A stretch of 64,000 nucleotides of DNA from Pseudomonas fluorescens. Lineage in GTDB: Bacteria; Pseudomonadota; Gammaproteobacteria; Pseudomonadales; Pseudomonadaceae. Shown here in pieces: positions 9,508-18,429 of this stretch. Within the stretch, counting starts at the first letter, position 1. Each line of letters opens with the position of its first letter. The notes beneath the pieces are model-generated. The model was not told the origin of the DNA. It did no database searches and worked only from the letters and a program-made list of their open reading frames with translations. The translations under genes and the position numbers were made by a program. Where the stretch lies: contig NZ_LT907842.1 in NCBI RefSeq assembly GCF_900215245.1, forward strand, positions 1,736,001-1,800,000, in the 5' to 3' direction.

Positions 9508-10530
9508 CTACTTCGGCGCCAGCTCACGTAAATGACGAGCGACTGCAATCCACGCACCGATATACCCCAACAATACCGCGCCAAGCAAGAGTGACAGCCC
9601 ATCGGCGACCGGCACGCCAGCCAAGGCGAAATCGCTGCCATACAAGCCGGCAAGCCCGACTACCGCGTCGTTCAGCCAATCAAGGCCAAACGCCAGCACG
9701 CCCCAGGACAAAATCCCCGCACCAAAACCATAAAGCGCGCCCATGTACAGAAATGGACGACGCACATAGCTGTCTGTGCCGCCGACCAGTTTAATCACTT
9801 CTATCTCGGTGCGACGGTTTTCAATATGAAGACGAATGGTATTACCTATCACCAAAAGTAATGCAGACACCAACAACACCGTCAGGCCAAACACAAAGCG
9901 GTCGCCCAGCTTGAGGATCGCGGCCAGGCGCTCCACCCAGACTAGATCAAGTTGTGCCTGTTGCACCTTGGGCATCTCTGCGAGTTTTTGCCGCAGGGCT
10001 TCAAGGGCCGGCTTGTCGACTTCATTCGGCGTTACCAGCACCACGCCTGGCAGCGGGTTCTGCGGCAATTCCTTGAGCGCCTCGCCCAGGCCGGATTGCT
10101 GCTGGAACTCCTCAAGGGCCTGGTCGCGGCTGATGTACTCGGCATCCGCAACACCCGGCAGGTGCTTGATGTCATCGCGCAAACTCTCGCCTTCCTTGGT
10201 ACTGGCGTCGAGGTTCAAGTACAGCGAAATCTGCGCCGCGCGCTGCCAGGACCCGCCCAGACGCTCGACGTTATTAAGCAGCAGCGACAACCCCATCGGC
10301 AGGCTCAGGGCCACAGCCATCACCAGGCAGGTGAAAAAGCTGCCAATCGGCTGTTTGCCCAGGCGGCGCAGGCTGTCGAGCAGGCTGGCGCGATGGCTTT
10401 CGATCCAGGCGCGCAGCAGCGTGCCGAAATCCGGGCCATCGTCATCGTCGCGTTTTTTCTTCTGCGGTTGCGGGTCGGCGGCTTTGGGCGCCACGCGCTC
10501 GGAAACTTTAGGGCTGCGTGTCGCACTCAT
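9508..10530 (-). CDS. ftsX: Cell division protein FtsX
   Basis: A 340-residue FtsX-type permease with a basic cytoplasmic N terminus, a first membrane segment near residues 65-87, a periplasmic domain (about 90-210) and three C-terminal membrane segments. With FtsE it forms the divisome ABC-type complex that controls septal peptidoglycan hydrolases through the periplasmic domain. Its start overlaps the ftsE stop by four bases. Confidence 0.95.
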   Translation of the reverse strand: MSATRSPKVSERVAPKAADPQPQKKKRDDDDGPDFGTLLRAWIESHRASLLDSLRRLGKQPIGSFFTCLVMAVALSLPMGLSLLLNNVERLGGSWQRAAQISLYLNLDASTKEGESLRDDIKHLPGVADAEYISRDQALEEFQQQSGLGEALKELPQNPLPGVVLVTPNEVDKPALEALRQKLAEMPKVQQAQLDLVWVERLAAILKLGDRFVFGLTVLLVSALLLVIGNTIRLHIENRRTEIEVIKLVGGTDSYVRRPFLYMGALYGFGAGILSWGVLAFGLDWLNDAVVGLAGLYGSDFALAGVPVADGLSLLLGAVLLGYIGAWIAVARHLRELAPK

Positions 10531-11198
10531 ACGCCGGCCTCCCCGTCACCGATCAGGCGGCCACGTTGCAGAGTGAGCATGCGGTGGCGCATACGGGCGA
10601 TCAGGGCCAGGTCGTGACTGGCGATCAGCACGCTGGTGCCCAGACGGTTGATGTCTTCGAACACGCCCATGATCTCGGCCGCCAGGCGCGGGTCTAGGTT
10701 ACCGGTGGGTTCGTCCGCCAGCAGCAAGGCCGGGCGGTGGACAATGGCGCGCGCGATACCGACGCGTTGTTGCTGGCCGGTGGACAGGTCGCCCGGGTAC
10801 AGGTCGGTCTTGTCCGACAGCGCCACACGCTCCAGTGCCGAATCCACGCGCTTGACGATCTCAGCCTTGGACAGCCCGAGGATCTGCAACGGCAAGGCAA
10901 TGTTGTTGAACACCGTACGATCAAACAGCAACTGATGGTTCTGGAACACCACACCGATCTGACGGCGCAGGAAAGGAATCTGCGCATTGCTGATGGTGGC
11001 CAGGTCCTGGCCCGCCAGCAGCAACTTGCCGGTAGTAGGACGCTCCATCGCCAGCAACAGGCGTAACAATGTACTTTTGCCGGCACCCGAGTGGCCGGTC
11101 ACAAACAAGAACTCGCCGCGACGCACTCGAAAGCTCAGCTCATGCAAGCCCACATGCCCGTTGGCGTAGCGTTTACCGACCTGTTCGAATCGAATCAT
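10527..11198 (-). CDS. ftsE: Cell division ATP-binding protein FtsE
   Basis: The 223-residue ABC ATPase partners FtsX. It has Walker A (GHSGAGKSTL), the signature region (LSTGQQQRVGIARAIV, with STGQQ instead of the usual SGGQQ), Walker B (LLLADEPTGNLD) and the H-loop ASHD. It overlaps both ftsY and ftsX by four bases, so ftsY-ftsE-ftsX is translationally coupled. Confidence 0.97.
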   Translation of the reverse strand: MIRFEQVGKRYANGHVGLHELSFRVRRGEFLFVTGHSGAGKSTLLRLLLAMERPTTGKLLLAGQDLATISNAQIPFLRRQIGVVFQNHQLLFDRTVFNNIALPLQILGLSKAEIVKRVDSALERVALSDKTDLYPGDLSTGQQQRVGIARAIVHRPALLLADEPTGNLDPRLAAEIMGVFEDINRLGTSVLIASHDLALIARMRHRMLTLQRGRLIGDGEAGV

Positions 11199-12631
11199 GG
11201 ACGCTCCCGCTCGGCGAAAAGTGCCTGTACAAAGGGTTCGGCTTCAAAGGTGCGCAGGTCATCGATGCCTTCACCGACGCCGATATAACGAATCGGCAAG
11301 CCGAACTGTTTAGCCAGGGCGAAGATCACGCCGCCCTTGGCCGTGCCGTCGAGCTTAGTCAATGCCAGGCCGGTCAGTTGCACCGTCTGGTTGAATTGTT
11401 TGGCCTGGCTGATGGCGTTCTGGCCTGTGCCGGCATCGAGCACCAGCAACACTTCGTGTGGCGCTTCGCCGTCGAGCTTGCCGATGACACGGCGCACTTT
11501 CTTCAGCTCTTCCATCAAATTGTCCTTGGTGTGCAGGCGACCGGCGGTATCGGCGATCAACACATCAATATTGCGGGCCTTGGCAGCCTGCACCGCATCG
11601 AAAATCACCGAGGCGGAGTCGGCGCCGGTGTGCTGGGCGATGACTGGAATCTTGTTGCGCTCACCCCAGACTTGCAGCTGCTCCACGGCAGCAGCGCGGA
11701 AGGTGTCGCCGGCGGCAAGCATGACCTTCTTGCCTTCCGACTGCAGCTTCTTGGCCAGCTTGCCGATGGTGGTGGTTTTGCCGGCACCGTTGACGCCGAC
11801 CACCAGAATTACGAACGGCTTCTTCGGGGTGATGACCAGTGGCGCTTCCACAGGTTTGAGCATCGCGGCCAGCTCGGCCTGCAGGGATTTATAGAGCGCA
11901 TCGGCGTCGGTCAACTGCTTGCGCGCGACCTTCTGGGTCAGGCTCTGGATGATCACCGCAGTGGCTTCGACGCCCACGTCGGCGGTCAGCAGGCGGGTTT
12001 CGATGTCTTCCAGCAGCTCATCATCAATAACCTTCTTGCCCAGGAACAGGCTGGCCATGCCTTCGCCAATGCTGGCGCTGGTCTTGCTCAGGCCTTGCTT
12101 GAGACGGGCGAAGAAACCGGTCTTACTGGTTTCAGCAGGCACGACGACCGGCTCCGGTGCGACCGGCGGCTCGATAACGGCAGGCGCGGCAACCACCACA
12201 GGTGCCGGCGCGGGCTCCACAACCACCGGCGCAGGCGCTTCGATCAATGGCGGCGCTTCGACCACAACCGCCACCGGCTCAACCACGACCGGAATCGGCG
12301 GCGTCACGTGCTCAGCCTGCACGTCTTCAACCAGCGCCACAGGCTCTTCGGCCACCGGCAGTTCCAGCCACGGCTTGTGCTCTGGCTCTGGCTCTGGCGC
12401 TGGCTCAACCTGTGCCGCTGGCTGCAATACGGGCTCAGCCATCGGCAACACTACCGGCGCCGGGGTTTCAGCGACCGGTTCGGCTTCTAATACAGGCTCT
12501 GGGATAGGCTCAGGTTGAACCTGTGACTGTTCGACGACGGTTTCCTGCGGCTTTTTGCGCAGCCATCCGAACAGGCCTTTTTTCTCGCCAGCCGCAGCTG
12601 GGCTCTTCTTGTCGTCGTTGGAACCAAACAT
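11195..12631 (-). CDS. ftsY: Signal recognition particle receptor FtsY
   Basis: This 478-residue SRP-receptor GTPase docks ribosome-nascent-chain complexes at the inner membrane. Residues about 30-165 are an acidic Pro/Val/Ala/Glu-rich low-complexity A domain; the NG domain follows with VGVNGAGKTTTIGKLA (G1), DTFRAAAVEQL (G2), DTAGRL (G3), TKLDGTAKGG (G4) and the closing GVGEGIDDL. The extended A domain is longer than the conserved core but normal for Pseudomonas. First gene of the ftsYEX operon. Confidence 0.97.
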   Translation of the reverse strand: MFGSNDDKKSPAAAGEKKGLFGWLRKKPQETVVEQSQVQPEPIPEPVLEAEPVAETPAPVVLPMAEPVLQPAAQVEPAPEPEPEHKPWLELPVAEEPVALVEDVQAEHVTPPIPVVVEPVAVVVEAPPLIEAPAPVVVEPAPAPVVVAAPAVIEPPVAPEPVVVPAETSKTGFFARLKQGLSKTSASIGEGMASLFLGKKVIDDELLEDIETRLLTADVGVEATAVIIQSLTQKVARKQLTDADALYKSLQAELAAMLKPVEAPLVITPKKPFVILVVGVNGAGKTTTIGKLAKKLQSEGKKVMLAAGDTFRAAAVEQLQVWGERNKIPVIAQHTGADSASVIFDAVQAAKARNIDVLIADTAGRLHTKDNLMEELKKVRRVIGKLDGEAPHEVLLVLDAGTGQNAISQAKQFNQTVQLTGLALTKLDGTAKGGVIFALAKQFGLPIRYIGVGEGIDDLRTFEAEPFVQALFAERERP

Positions 12632-12969
12632 GGAGGACGGCTATCTCAAAGTAGCGATGCGCCAGGGCGCCTCGGTAAATAAATTCGATGCAGAACAGAC
12701 TGCGTTAACGCTCGCTTGTTCATGCGCAACATTTTGTAAGGCGTAAATAAAGGCCTCAACAAATCGTTTCAATAAAGGACTGAAGCGATAAAATCGGCGA
12801 AAAGTGGAAGATCGTCGGGGAAACCCACCATCTACTCCAACATTCCTACGACTGGATCCGGGACAAGATGACCGCCGCAGTGGCCGTGTCCAAATCGGAT
12901 CAGTATCCTAGCACCTCCTCGCCCGCCGACGCTAAGACCAAGCGGGCAACCCAACAGGTTTAAAAACGA
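12632..12969. other. 338-base intergenic region between ftsY and the M16 genes
   Basis: A divergent promoter region with visibly lower GC near ftsY. A frame on + is open from 12784 to a TAA at 12963 (60 codons) and reads as an amphipathic, Trp- and Lys-containing peptide in its first half. Its only canonical start is the ATG at 12868, which would give 31 residues. No convincing -35/-10 pair, REP element or terminator was recognised here. Confidence 0.45.
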
Positions 12970-14325
12970 ATGAATGCTCTAGCCCGCCGCGCCGCTGGCC
13001 TGCTGCTCGGCACAGTTTGCCTGCCCCTTTCAGCCTTGGCTGCCGACCCACAACCCACCCATGAATTCACCCTGGATAACGGCCTTAAAGTGGTCGTGCG
13101 CGAAGATCATCGTGCACCGGTGGTGGTTTCCCAGGTCTGGTACAAGGTGGGTTCGAGCTATGAAACGCCGGGCCAGACCGGTTTGTCCCATGCCCTGGAG
13201 CACATGATGTTCAAGGGCAGCGCCAAGGTCGGGCCAGGCGAAGCCTCGTTGATCCTGCGCGACCTGGGCGCCGAAGAAAACGCCTTCACCAGCGACGACT
13301 ACACCGCCTACTACCAGGTACTGGCCCGTGATCGCCTGGGCGTCGCCTTCGAACTCGAAGCCGACCGCATGGCCAGCCTGCGCCTGCCGGCCGATGAGTT
13401 CAGCCGCGAGATCGAGGTCATCAAGGAAGAGCGCCGCCTGCGCACCGACGACAACCCAATGTCCAAGGCCTACGAGCGCTTCAAGGCCATGGCTTACCCG
13501 GCCAGCGGCTACCACACGCCGACCATCGGCTGGATGGCCGACCTTGAGCGCATGAAAGTCGAAGAGCTGCGCCATTGGTATCAGTCCTGGTACGTGCCGA
13601 ACAACGCCACGCTGGTAGTGGTCGGCGACGTGACTCCGGACCAGGTGAAGAGCCTGGCCCAGCGCTACTTCGGCCCAATCCCAAAACGTGACGTGCCACC
13701 CGCGAAGATCCCGCTGGAGCTCGCCGAACCCGGCGAGCGCCTGCTGACCATGCATGTGCAGACCCAGCTGCCGAGCGTCATTCTCGGTTTCAACGTACCG
13801 GGCCTGGCCACCGCCGAAGACAAACGCTCGGTACAAGCCCTGCGCCTGCTCTCGGCCCTGCTGGATGGCGGCTACAGCGCGCGTATCTCGGAGCAATTGG
13901 AGCGCGGTGAAGAGTTGGTTTCCGCCGCCTCCACCAGCTACGACGCCTACACCCGGGGCGACAGCCTGTTCACCCTGACGGCCACTCCGAACCAGCAGAA
14001 GAAAAAAACCATTGCCCAGGCCGAAGCCGGCCTGTGGCGCCTGCTGGACGAATTGAAAGCCAAACCGCCGACGGCGGAAGAACTGGAGCGTATCCGCGCC
14101 CAGGTGATTGCCGGCGTGGTTTACCAACGTGACTCCATTACCAGCCAGGCCACGGCCATCGGCTCGCTGGAAACCGTTGGCCTGTCCTGGAAACTCATGG
14201 ACACCGAACTGGCCGACCTGCAAAGCGTGACCCCGGAAGACATCCAGAAGGCCGCGCGCACCTATTTCACCCGCGAGCGTTTGAGCGTCGCCCATGTTTT
14301 GCCTGAGGAGACCGCTCATGAGTGA
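12970..14325 (+). CDS. M16 family zinc metallopeptidase (active subunit)
   Basis: A 451-residue insulinase/pitrilysin-family peptidase with a Sec signal peptide (about residues 1-25, ending ALA-A). The inverted zinc motif HXXEH is intact as H74-A-L-E77-H78, with downstream Glu in the IKEERR segment (153/154) as third ligand candidate. This is a one-repeat-pair M16B subunit that needs a partner to form the closed chamber. The next gene, overlapping by eight bases, is the partner. Substrate unknown; periplasmic location inferred from the signal. Confidence 0.9.
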   Translation: MNALARRAAGLLLGTVCLPLSALAADPQPTHEFTLDNGLKVVVREDHRAPVVVSQVWYKVGSSYETPGQTGLSHALEHMMFKGSAKVGPGEASLILRDLGAEENAFTSDDYTAYYQVLARDRLGVAFELEADRMASLRLPADEFSREIEVIKEERRLRTDDNPMSKAYERFKAMAYPASGYHTPTIGWMADLERMKVEELRHWYQSWYVPNNATLVVVGDVTPDQVKSLAQRYFGPIPKRDVPPAKIPLELAEPGERLLTMHVQTQLPSVILGFNVPGLATAEDKRSVQALRLLSALLDGGYSARISEQLERGEELVSAASTSYDAYTRGDSLFTLTATPNQQKKKTIAQAEAGLWRLLDELKAKPPTAEELERIRAQVIAGVVYQRDSITSQATAIGSLETVGLSWKLMDTELADLQSVTPEDIQKAARTYFTRERLSVAHVLPEETAHE

Positions 14326-15808
14326 TCGCAAAAGCAGCCGCCTGATCTTTCCTGGCCTGGTCGTCGTCACCCTGATTGCAGCCAGTGCCGTGTACTTCCT
14401 GCGCCCGAGCGAGTCCGTAGCCAGCCAGGCATTGGACAAGGCTCAATCGGCCAACAAACTGCAATCCCTCGCGGAGCTGGACGGCAAGGCGCCGACCAAC
14501 CGCAAGCTTGACGTGCAAACCTGGACCACCGCCGAGGGCGCCAAGGTGCTGTTCGTCGAAGCGCATGAACTGCCGATGTTCGACATGCGCATCCTGTTCG
14601 CCGCCGGCAGCAGCCAGGATGGCAGCAGCCCCGGTGTGGCATTGCTGACCAACGCCATGCTTAACGAAGGCGTGCCGGGCAAGGATGTCAGCCAGATTGC
14701 CAGCGGCTTTGAAGGCCTGGGCGCCGACTTCGGCAATGGCGCCTATCGCGACATGGCGCTGGTGTCGCTGCGCAGCCTGAGCGACAGCGACAAGCGCGAG
14801 GCGGCCCTGGCACTGTTTGACGACGTGATCGGCAAGCCGACCTTCCCGGCCGATTCCCTGGCGCGGATCAAGAACCAGATCCTCGCCGGTTTTGAGTACC
14901 AGAAGCAGAACCCGGCCAAGCTGGCCAGCCTTGAACTGTTCAAGCGCCTGTACGGCGACCACCCTTACGCGCACCCGAGCGAAGGCACACCCGACAGCAT
15001 CCCGAAAATTACCCTCGCGCAGTTGCAGGCGTTCCACGCCAAGGCTTACGCGGCGGGCAACGCGGTCATTGCAGTGGTCGGCGACTTGACCCGCGCCGAG
15101 GCCGAAGCCATGACTGCCAAGGTCTCCGCCTCATTGCCCAAAGGTCCGGCCCTGGCGAAGATCGCCCAGCCAACCGAACCGAAGGCCGGCCTGAGCCACA
15201 TTGAGTTCCCGTCCAAGCAGACGCACCTGTTGTTCGCGCAACTGGGCATCGACCGCGCCGACCCGGATTACGCCGCGTTGTCCCTGGGCAACCAGATCCT
15301 CGGCGGCGGCGGCTTCGGCACCCGTTTGATGAGCGAAGTGCGCGAAAAGCGCGGCCTGACCTACGGCGTATATTCCGGCTTCTCACCGATGCAGGTGCGC
15401 GGCCCGTTCATGATCAACCTGCAAACCCGCGCCGAAATGAGCGGCGGCACCTTGCGCCTGGTTGAAGACGTGTTGGCCGACTACCTCAAGACCGGCCCGA
15501 CGCAGAAGGAACTGGATGACGCCAAGCGCGAGCTGGCCGGCAGCTTCCCGCTGTCCACCGCGAGCAATGCCGATATCGTCGGGCAACTGGGCGCCATGGG
15601 TTTCTACAACCTGCCGCTGAGCTATCTGGAAGATTTCATGAAACAATCCCAGGCCCTGACCGTAGAACAGGTGAAGGCTGCGATGAATAAACACTTGAGC
15701 GCCGACAAGATGGTCATCGTGACCGCCGGCCCGACGATTGCGCAAAAGCCACTACCGCCCCCCACTGATAAACCTGCCGAGCAGCCGCTCGGGGTTCCGG
15801 AGCATTAA
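14318..15808 (+). CDS. M16 family peptidase, catalytically inactive partner
   Basis: A 496-residue M16 protein anchored by one N-terminal membrane segment (residues about 10-29). The region equivalent to HXXEH reads LLTNAMLNEG and has no zinc ligands, whereas the C-terminal substrate-binding R/Y motif is present (FGTRLMSEVREKRGLTYGVYSGFSP). This pattern is known for M16B heterodimers with one catalytic and one binding subunit. I chose the ATG at 14318, which overlaps the preceding gene by eight bases. Its stop shares one base with the rsmD start. Confidence 0.9.
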   Translation: MSDRKSSRLIFPGLVVVTLIAASAVYFLRPSESVASQALDKAQSANKLQSLAELDGKAPTNRKLDVQTWTTAEGAKVLFVEAHELPMFDMRILFAAGSSQDGSSPGVALLTNAMLNEGVPGKDVSQIASGFEGLGADFGNGAYRDMALVSLRSLSDSDKREAALALFDDVIGKPTFPADSLARIKNQILAGFEYQKQNPAKLASLELFKRLYGDHPYAHPSEGTPDSIPKITLAQLQAFHAKAYAAGNAVIAVVGDLTRAEAEAMTAKVSASLPKGPALAKIAQPTEPKAGLSHIEFPSKQTHLLFAQLGIDRADPDYAALSLGNQILGGGGFGTRLMSEVREKRGLTYGVYSGFSPMQVRGPFMINLQTRAEMSGGTLRLVEDVLADYLKTGPTQKELDDAKRELAGSFPLSTASNADIVGQLGAMGFYNLPLSYLEDFMKQSQALTVEQVKAAMNKHLSADKMVIVTAGPTIAQKPLPPPTDKPAEQPLGVPEH

Positions 15809-16425
15809 TGGCCAGTTCATCTCGCCCGAAAAAACCCGTCCACAACGTCCATAACGGTGTGGGCCAACTGCGCATCATTGGTGGCGAATGGGGCAGCCGC
15901 AAGCTGAGCTTCCCCGACGTCGTCGGCCTGCGTCCAACCCCGGATCGCGTGCGTGAAACCCTGTTCAACTGGCTCGCGCCGTACATCGGCGGCGCCAAGG
16001 TGCTGGACCCGTTTGCCGGCAGCGGCGCGCTGTTCCTCGAAGCGCTGTCCCGTGGCGCGGCGCAAGGCCAGGCGCTGGATGCCAGCAATGTGGCCGTCTC
16101 CAGCCTCAAGGAACACCTGGGCACCCTGCGCTGCACCACCGGCCAGGTTCAGACCGCCGACGCGTTGCGCTACCTGGAAACCCAGCCGGCCACCGAGTAC
16201 GACGTGGTGTTCCTCGACCCGCCGTTCAACCAGAACCTGCTGCCGACAGTGTGTGCGTTGCTGGAAGAGCGCCAATGGCTGGCACCGGATGCATGGATCT
16301 ACACTGAAAGCGAGACCGCACCGTCGACCCTCGGCCTGCCGGGTAGCTGGCGCCTGCACCGGGAGCAGAAGTCCGGTCGGGTGTATTACGCGTTGTGGCA
16401 CCGTTTGGTGGAAAGCGCTGCCTGA
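15808..16425 (+). CDS. rsmD: 16S rRNA (guanine966-N2)-methyltransferase
   Basis: A 205-residue enzyme that methylates N2 of G966 in 16S rRNA. The N-terminal motif RIIGGEWGSRKLSFPD-RPTPDRVRETLFNWL, the SAM motif LDPFAGSGALFLEALSRGA and the catalytic DPPF tetrapeptide are all present. It follows the M16 pair with a one-base overlap (TAATG). Confidence 0.96.
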   Translation: MASSSRPKKPVHNVHNGVGQLRIIGGEWGSRKLSFPDVVGLRPTPDRVRETLFNWLAPYIGGAKVLDPFAGSGALFLEALSRGAAQGQALDASNVAVSSLKEHLGTLRCTTGQVQTADALRYLETQPATEYDVVFLDPPFNQNLLPTVCALLEERQWLAPDAWIYTESETAPSTLGLPGSWRLHREQKSGRVYYALWHRLVESAA

Positions 16426-16432
16426 TTTATGG

Positions 16433-16455
16433 CGAGCGGGCTGGCCCCGCTCGCC
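16433..16455. repeat. Short palindrome between rsmD and the hydrolase gene
   Basis: GCGAGCGGG-CTGG-CCCCGCTCGC-type hairpin eight bases past the rsmD stop, with no T-run. It may stabilise the rsmD 3' end while allowing read-through. Confidence 0.5.
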
Positions 16456-16485
16456 ACAACAAGCTCGCTCGCTACAGAGATATCC

Positions 16486-17484
16486 ATGATCCCTTCCGTC
16501 GACCTGTTCAAACCCGCCTTCGGCCTCGGCAACCCGCACCTGCAAACGCTTTGGGGGCCATTGTGGCGCCCTACCACCCATATCGAACGCCAGCGCGAGC
16601 GCCTATGGTTGGACGACGGCGACTTTCTCGACCTCGACTGGCATGGCCCCCATGACGCGCAAGCGCCGTTGGTGCTGGTGCTGCATGGGCTGACGGGGTC
16701 GTCCAATTCGCCCTACGTGGCCGGCCTGCAAAAAGCCCTCGCGTCCCAAGGCTGGGCCAGCGCAGCGTTGAACTGGCGCGGGTGCTCGGGCGAACCCAAC
16801 CTCTTGGCGCGCAGCTATCACTCGGGCGCCAGCGAGGACCTGGCGGCCGCGATTGCCCATCTGCGCACCCAGCGGCCGTTGGCTCCGCTGTACGCCGTGG
16901 GTTATTCGCTGGGGGGCAATGTGCTGCTCAAGCACCTGGGAGAAACCGGCGAAGCCTCCGGGCTGCAAGGCGCGGCGGCAGTGTCGGTGCCGTTTCGGCT
17001 GGATCAATGTGCAGATCGCATCGGGTTGGGCTTTTCGCGGGTTTATCAAAAGCATTTCATGCGCGAGATGTTGGCGTATATCCGCCTCAAACAGAGCCGG
17101 TTTCTACAGGATGGTCGGGCTGACGGGCTAAAAACCCTGGAAGCACTGGGCTCTCTGGAGAAGATGCGCACATTCTGGGACTTCGACGGGCGGGTAACCG
17201 CGCCGCTGCATGGGTTCCTCAGTGCAGAAGACTATTACCGCCGCGCATCGAGCCGTTACTACCTGGGCGAAATCCGTACCCCCACCCTGATCATCCAGGC
17301 CGCCGATGACCCCTTCGTGTTCGCCCACAGCCTGCCCGAGGCCAGCGAACTGTCGGACTGCACCGAGTTCGAGTTGCTGGCCAAGGGTGGGCATGTGGGG
17401 TTTGTCGAGGGTTCGCTGAAGCACCCCAGCTACTACCTGGAGCGCCGCATCCCGCAATGGTTGCGGGAGGAGCACGCTAAATAA
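16486..17484 (+). CDS. YheT-type alpha/beta hydrolase
   Basis: A 332-residue hydrolase of the YheT/ABHD1-3 group. The oxyanion region LHGLTGSSNSPY, the nucleophile elbow GYSLGGN (Ser) and the C-terminal Asp (AADDPFV) and His (KGGHVGFVEG) complete the triad. I chose the ATG at 16486 (MIPSVDLFKPAFGLGN), where family homology begins. The natural ester substrate is not known. Confidence 0.9.
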   Translation: MIPSVDLFKPAFGLGNPHLQTLWGPLWRPTTHIERQRERLWLDDGDFLDLDWHGPHDAQAPLVLVLHGLTGSSNSPYVAGLQKALASQGWASAALNWRGCSGEPNLLARSYHSGASEDLAAAIAHLRTQRPLAPLYAVGYSLGGNVLLKHLGETGEASGLQGAAAVSVPFRLDQCADRIGLGFSRVYQKHFMREMLAYIRLKQSRFLQDGRADGLKTLEALGSLEKMRTFWDFDGRVTAPLHGFLSAEDYYRRASSRYYLGEIRTPTLIIQAADDPFVFAHSLPEASELSDCTEFELLAKGGHVGFVEGSLKHPSYYLERRIPQWLREEHAK

Positions 17485-17487
17485 TGA

Positions 17488-17514
17488 GGCAGCGGGCTTG
17501 CCCGCTCCCACATT
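17488..17514. repeat. Solo REP-like hairpin
   Basis: AGCGGGCTTGCCCGCTCCCAC, a shortened single REP arm, lies between the converging hydrolase and sulfurtransferase genes and could act as a 3' hairpin. Confidence 0.6.
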
Positions 17515-17540
17515 TCGATTGGGTTTACACACCAGGCAAA

Positions 17541-18395
17541 TCAGTCGCCGGTTACAACTTCCCGCGCCGGATCAGTAATCCACTCGCTCCACGACCCTGC
17601 ATACAACTTGCCCAACGGATAACCCGCCAAACTCAGGGCAAACAGGTTGTGACACGCCGTCACGCCCGAACCGCAATACGCCACCAGTGCATCCGGCGAA
17701 CGCCCCTGCAACTGCGCGGCGAAGCGCTGTTTGAGCTGCTCAGCCGGCAGGAAGCGCCCATCGCTGCCCAGGTTTTCATTGAATGCCGCACATTGCGCGC
17801 CGGGAATGTGCCCGGCGATCGGGTCGATCGGCTCCACGTCGCCACGAAACCGTGGTTGGGCACGGGCATCGATCAAGGTCATGCCCGGTTCGCCCAGGCG
17901 CTTTTGCAGGTGTTGCGCATCCAATACCAGCTGATTATCCGGCGTACCGGCAAATGTTCCCGGCTCAACCACAGGTGCGTCCAGGCTCAGCGGGAAACCT
18001 GCCGTGTGCCAGGCCTTGAGGCCACCGTCCAGAATAAACACGCCATCACGCTTGCCCAGCCAGGCCAGCAGCCACCAGGCGCGGGCGGCATAGGCGCCGG
18101 GGCCGTCGTCATACAGCACGATATCGGTGTCGGCGTTGATGCCCCAGGCCCGCAGTTGCACAACCAACGTATCCGCTGCCGGTAGCGGGTGGCGACCGGT
18201 CACGCCCTTGGTCACCTGCCCGCTGAGGTGGCGCTCCAGGTCGGCGTATTGCGCGCCTTCGATATGCCCTTCGGCGTAGCTGCAAAGCCCATAATCCGGG
18301 TCTTCCAGGGCGAAGCGGCAATCCAGGATCACCAGCCCGCCGCGCGGTTGGCGCTCGGCCAATTGCTGGGGGCTGATCAGTTGGGCAAGCGGCAT
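17541..18395 (-). CDS. sseA: 3-mercaptopyruvate/thiosulfate sulfurtransferase
   Basis: A 284-residue tandem rhodanese protein. The C-terminal active loop is C241-G-S-G-V-T, the version found in 3-mercaptopyruvate sulfurtransferases rather than the CRKGVT of thiosulfate sulfurtransferases. The N-terminal rhodanese domain (about 1-135) lacks the catalytic Cys loop, as usual. Likely role: persulfide transfer in cysteine and cyanide metabolism. Confidence 0.88.
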   Translation of the reverse strand: MPLAQLISPQQLAERQPRGGLVILDCRFALEDPDYGLCSYAEGHIEGAQYADLERHLSGQVTKGVTGRHPLPAADTLVVQLRAWGINADTDIVLYDDGPGAYAARAWWLLAWLGKRDGVFILDGGLKAWHTAGFPLSLDAPVVEPGTFAGTPDNQLVLDAQHLQKRLGEPGMTLIDARAQPRFRGDVEPIDPIAGHIPGAQCAAFNENLGSDGRFLPAEQLKQRFAAQLQGRSPDALVAYCGSGVTACHNLFALSLAGYPLGKLYAGSWSEWITDPAREVVTGD

Positions 18396-18429
18396 GACAG
18401 GACTCCTGTGAACAGATTCGAGAAAGGGC

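Noticed and set aside
11069..12490. 473-codon frame antisense to ftsY
   Set aside because: Its His/Arg/Asn-rich low-complexity tail is the complement of the Pro/Val/Glu-rich FtsY A domain; no independent evidence of coding.
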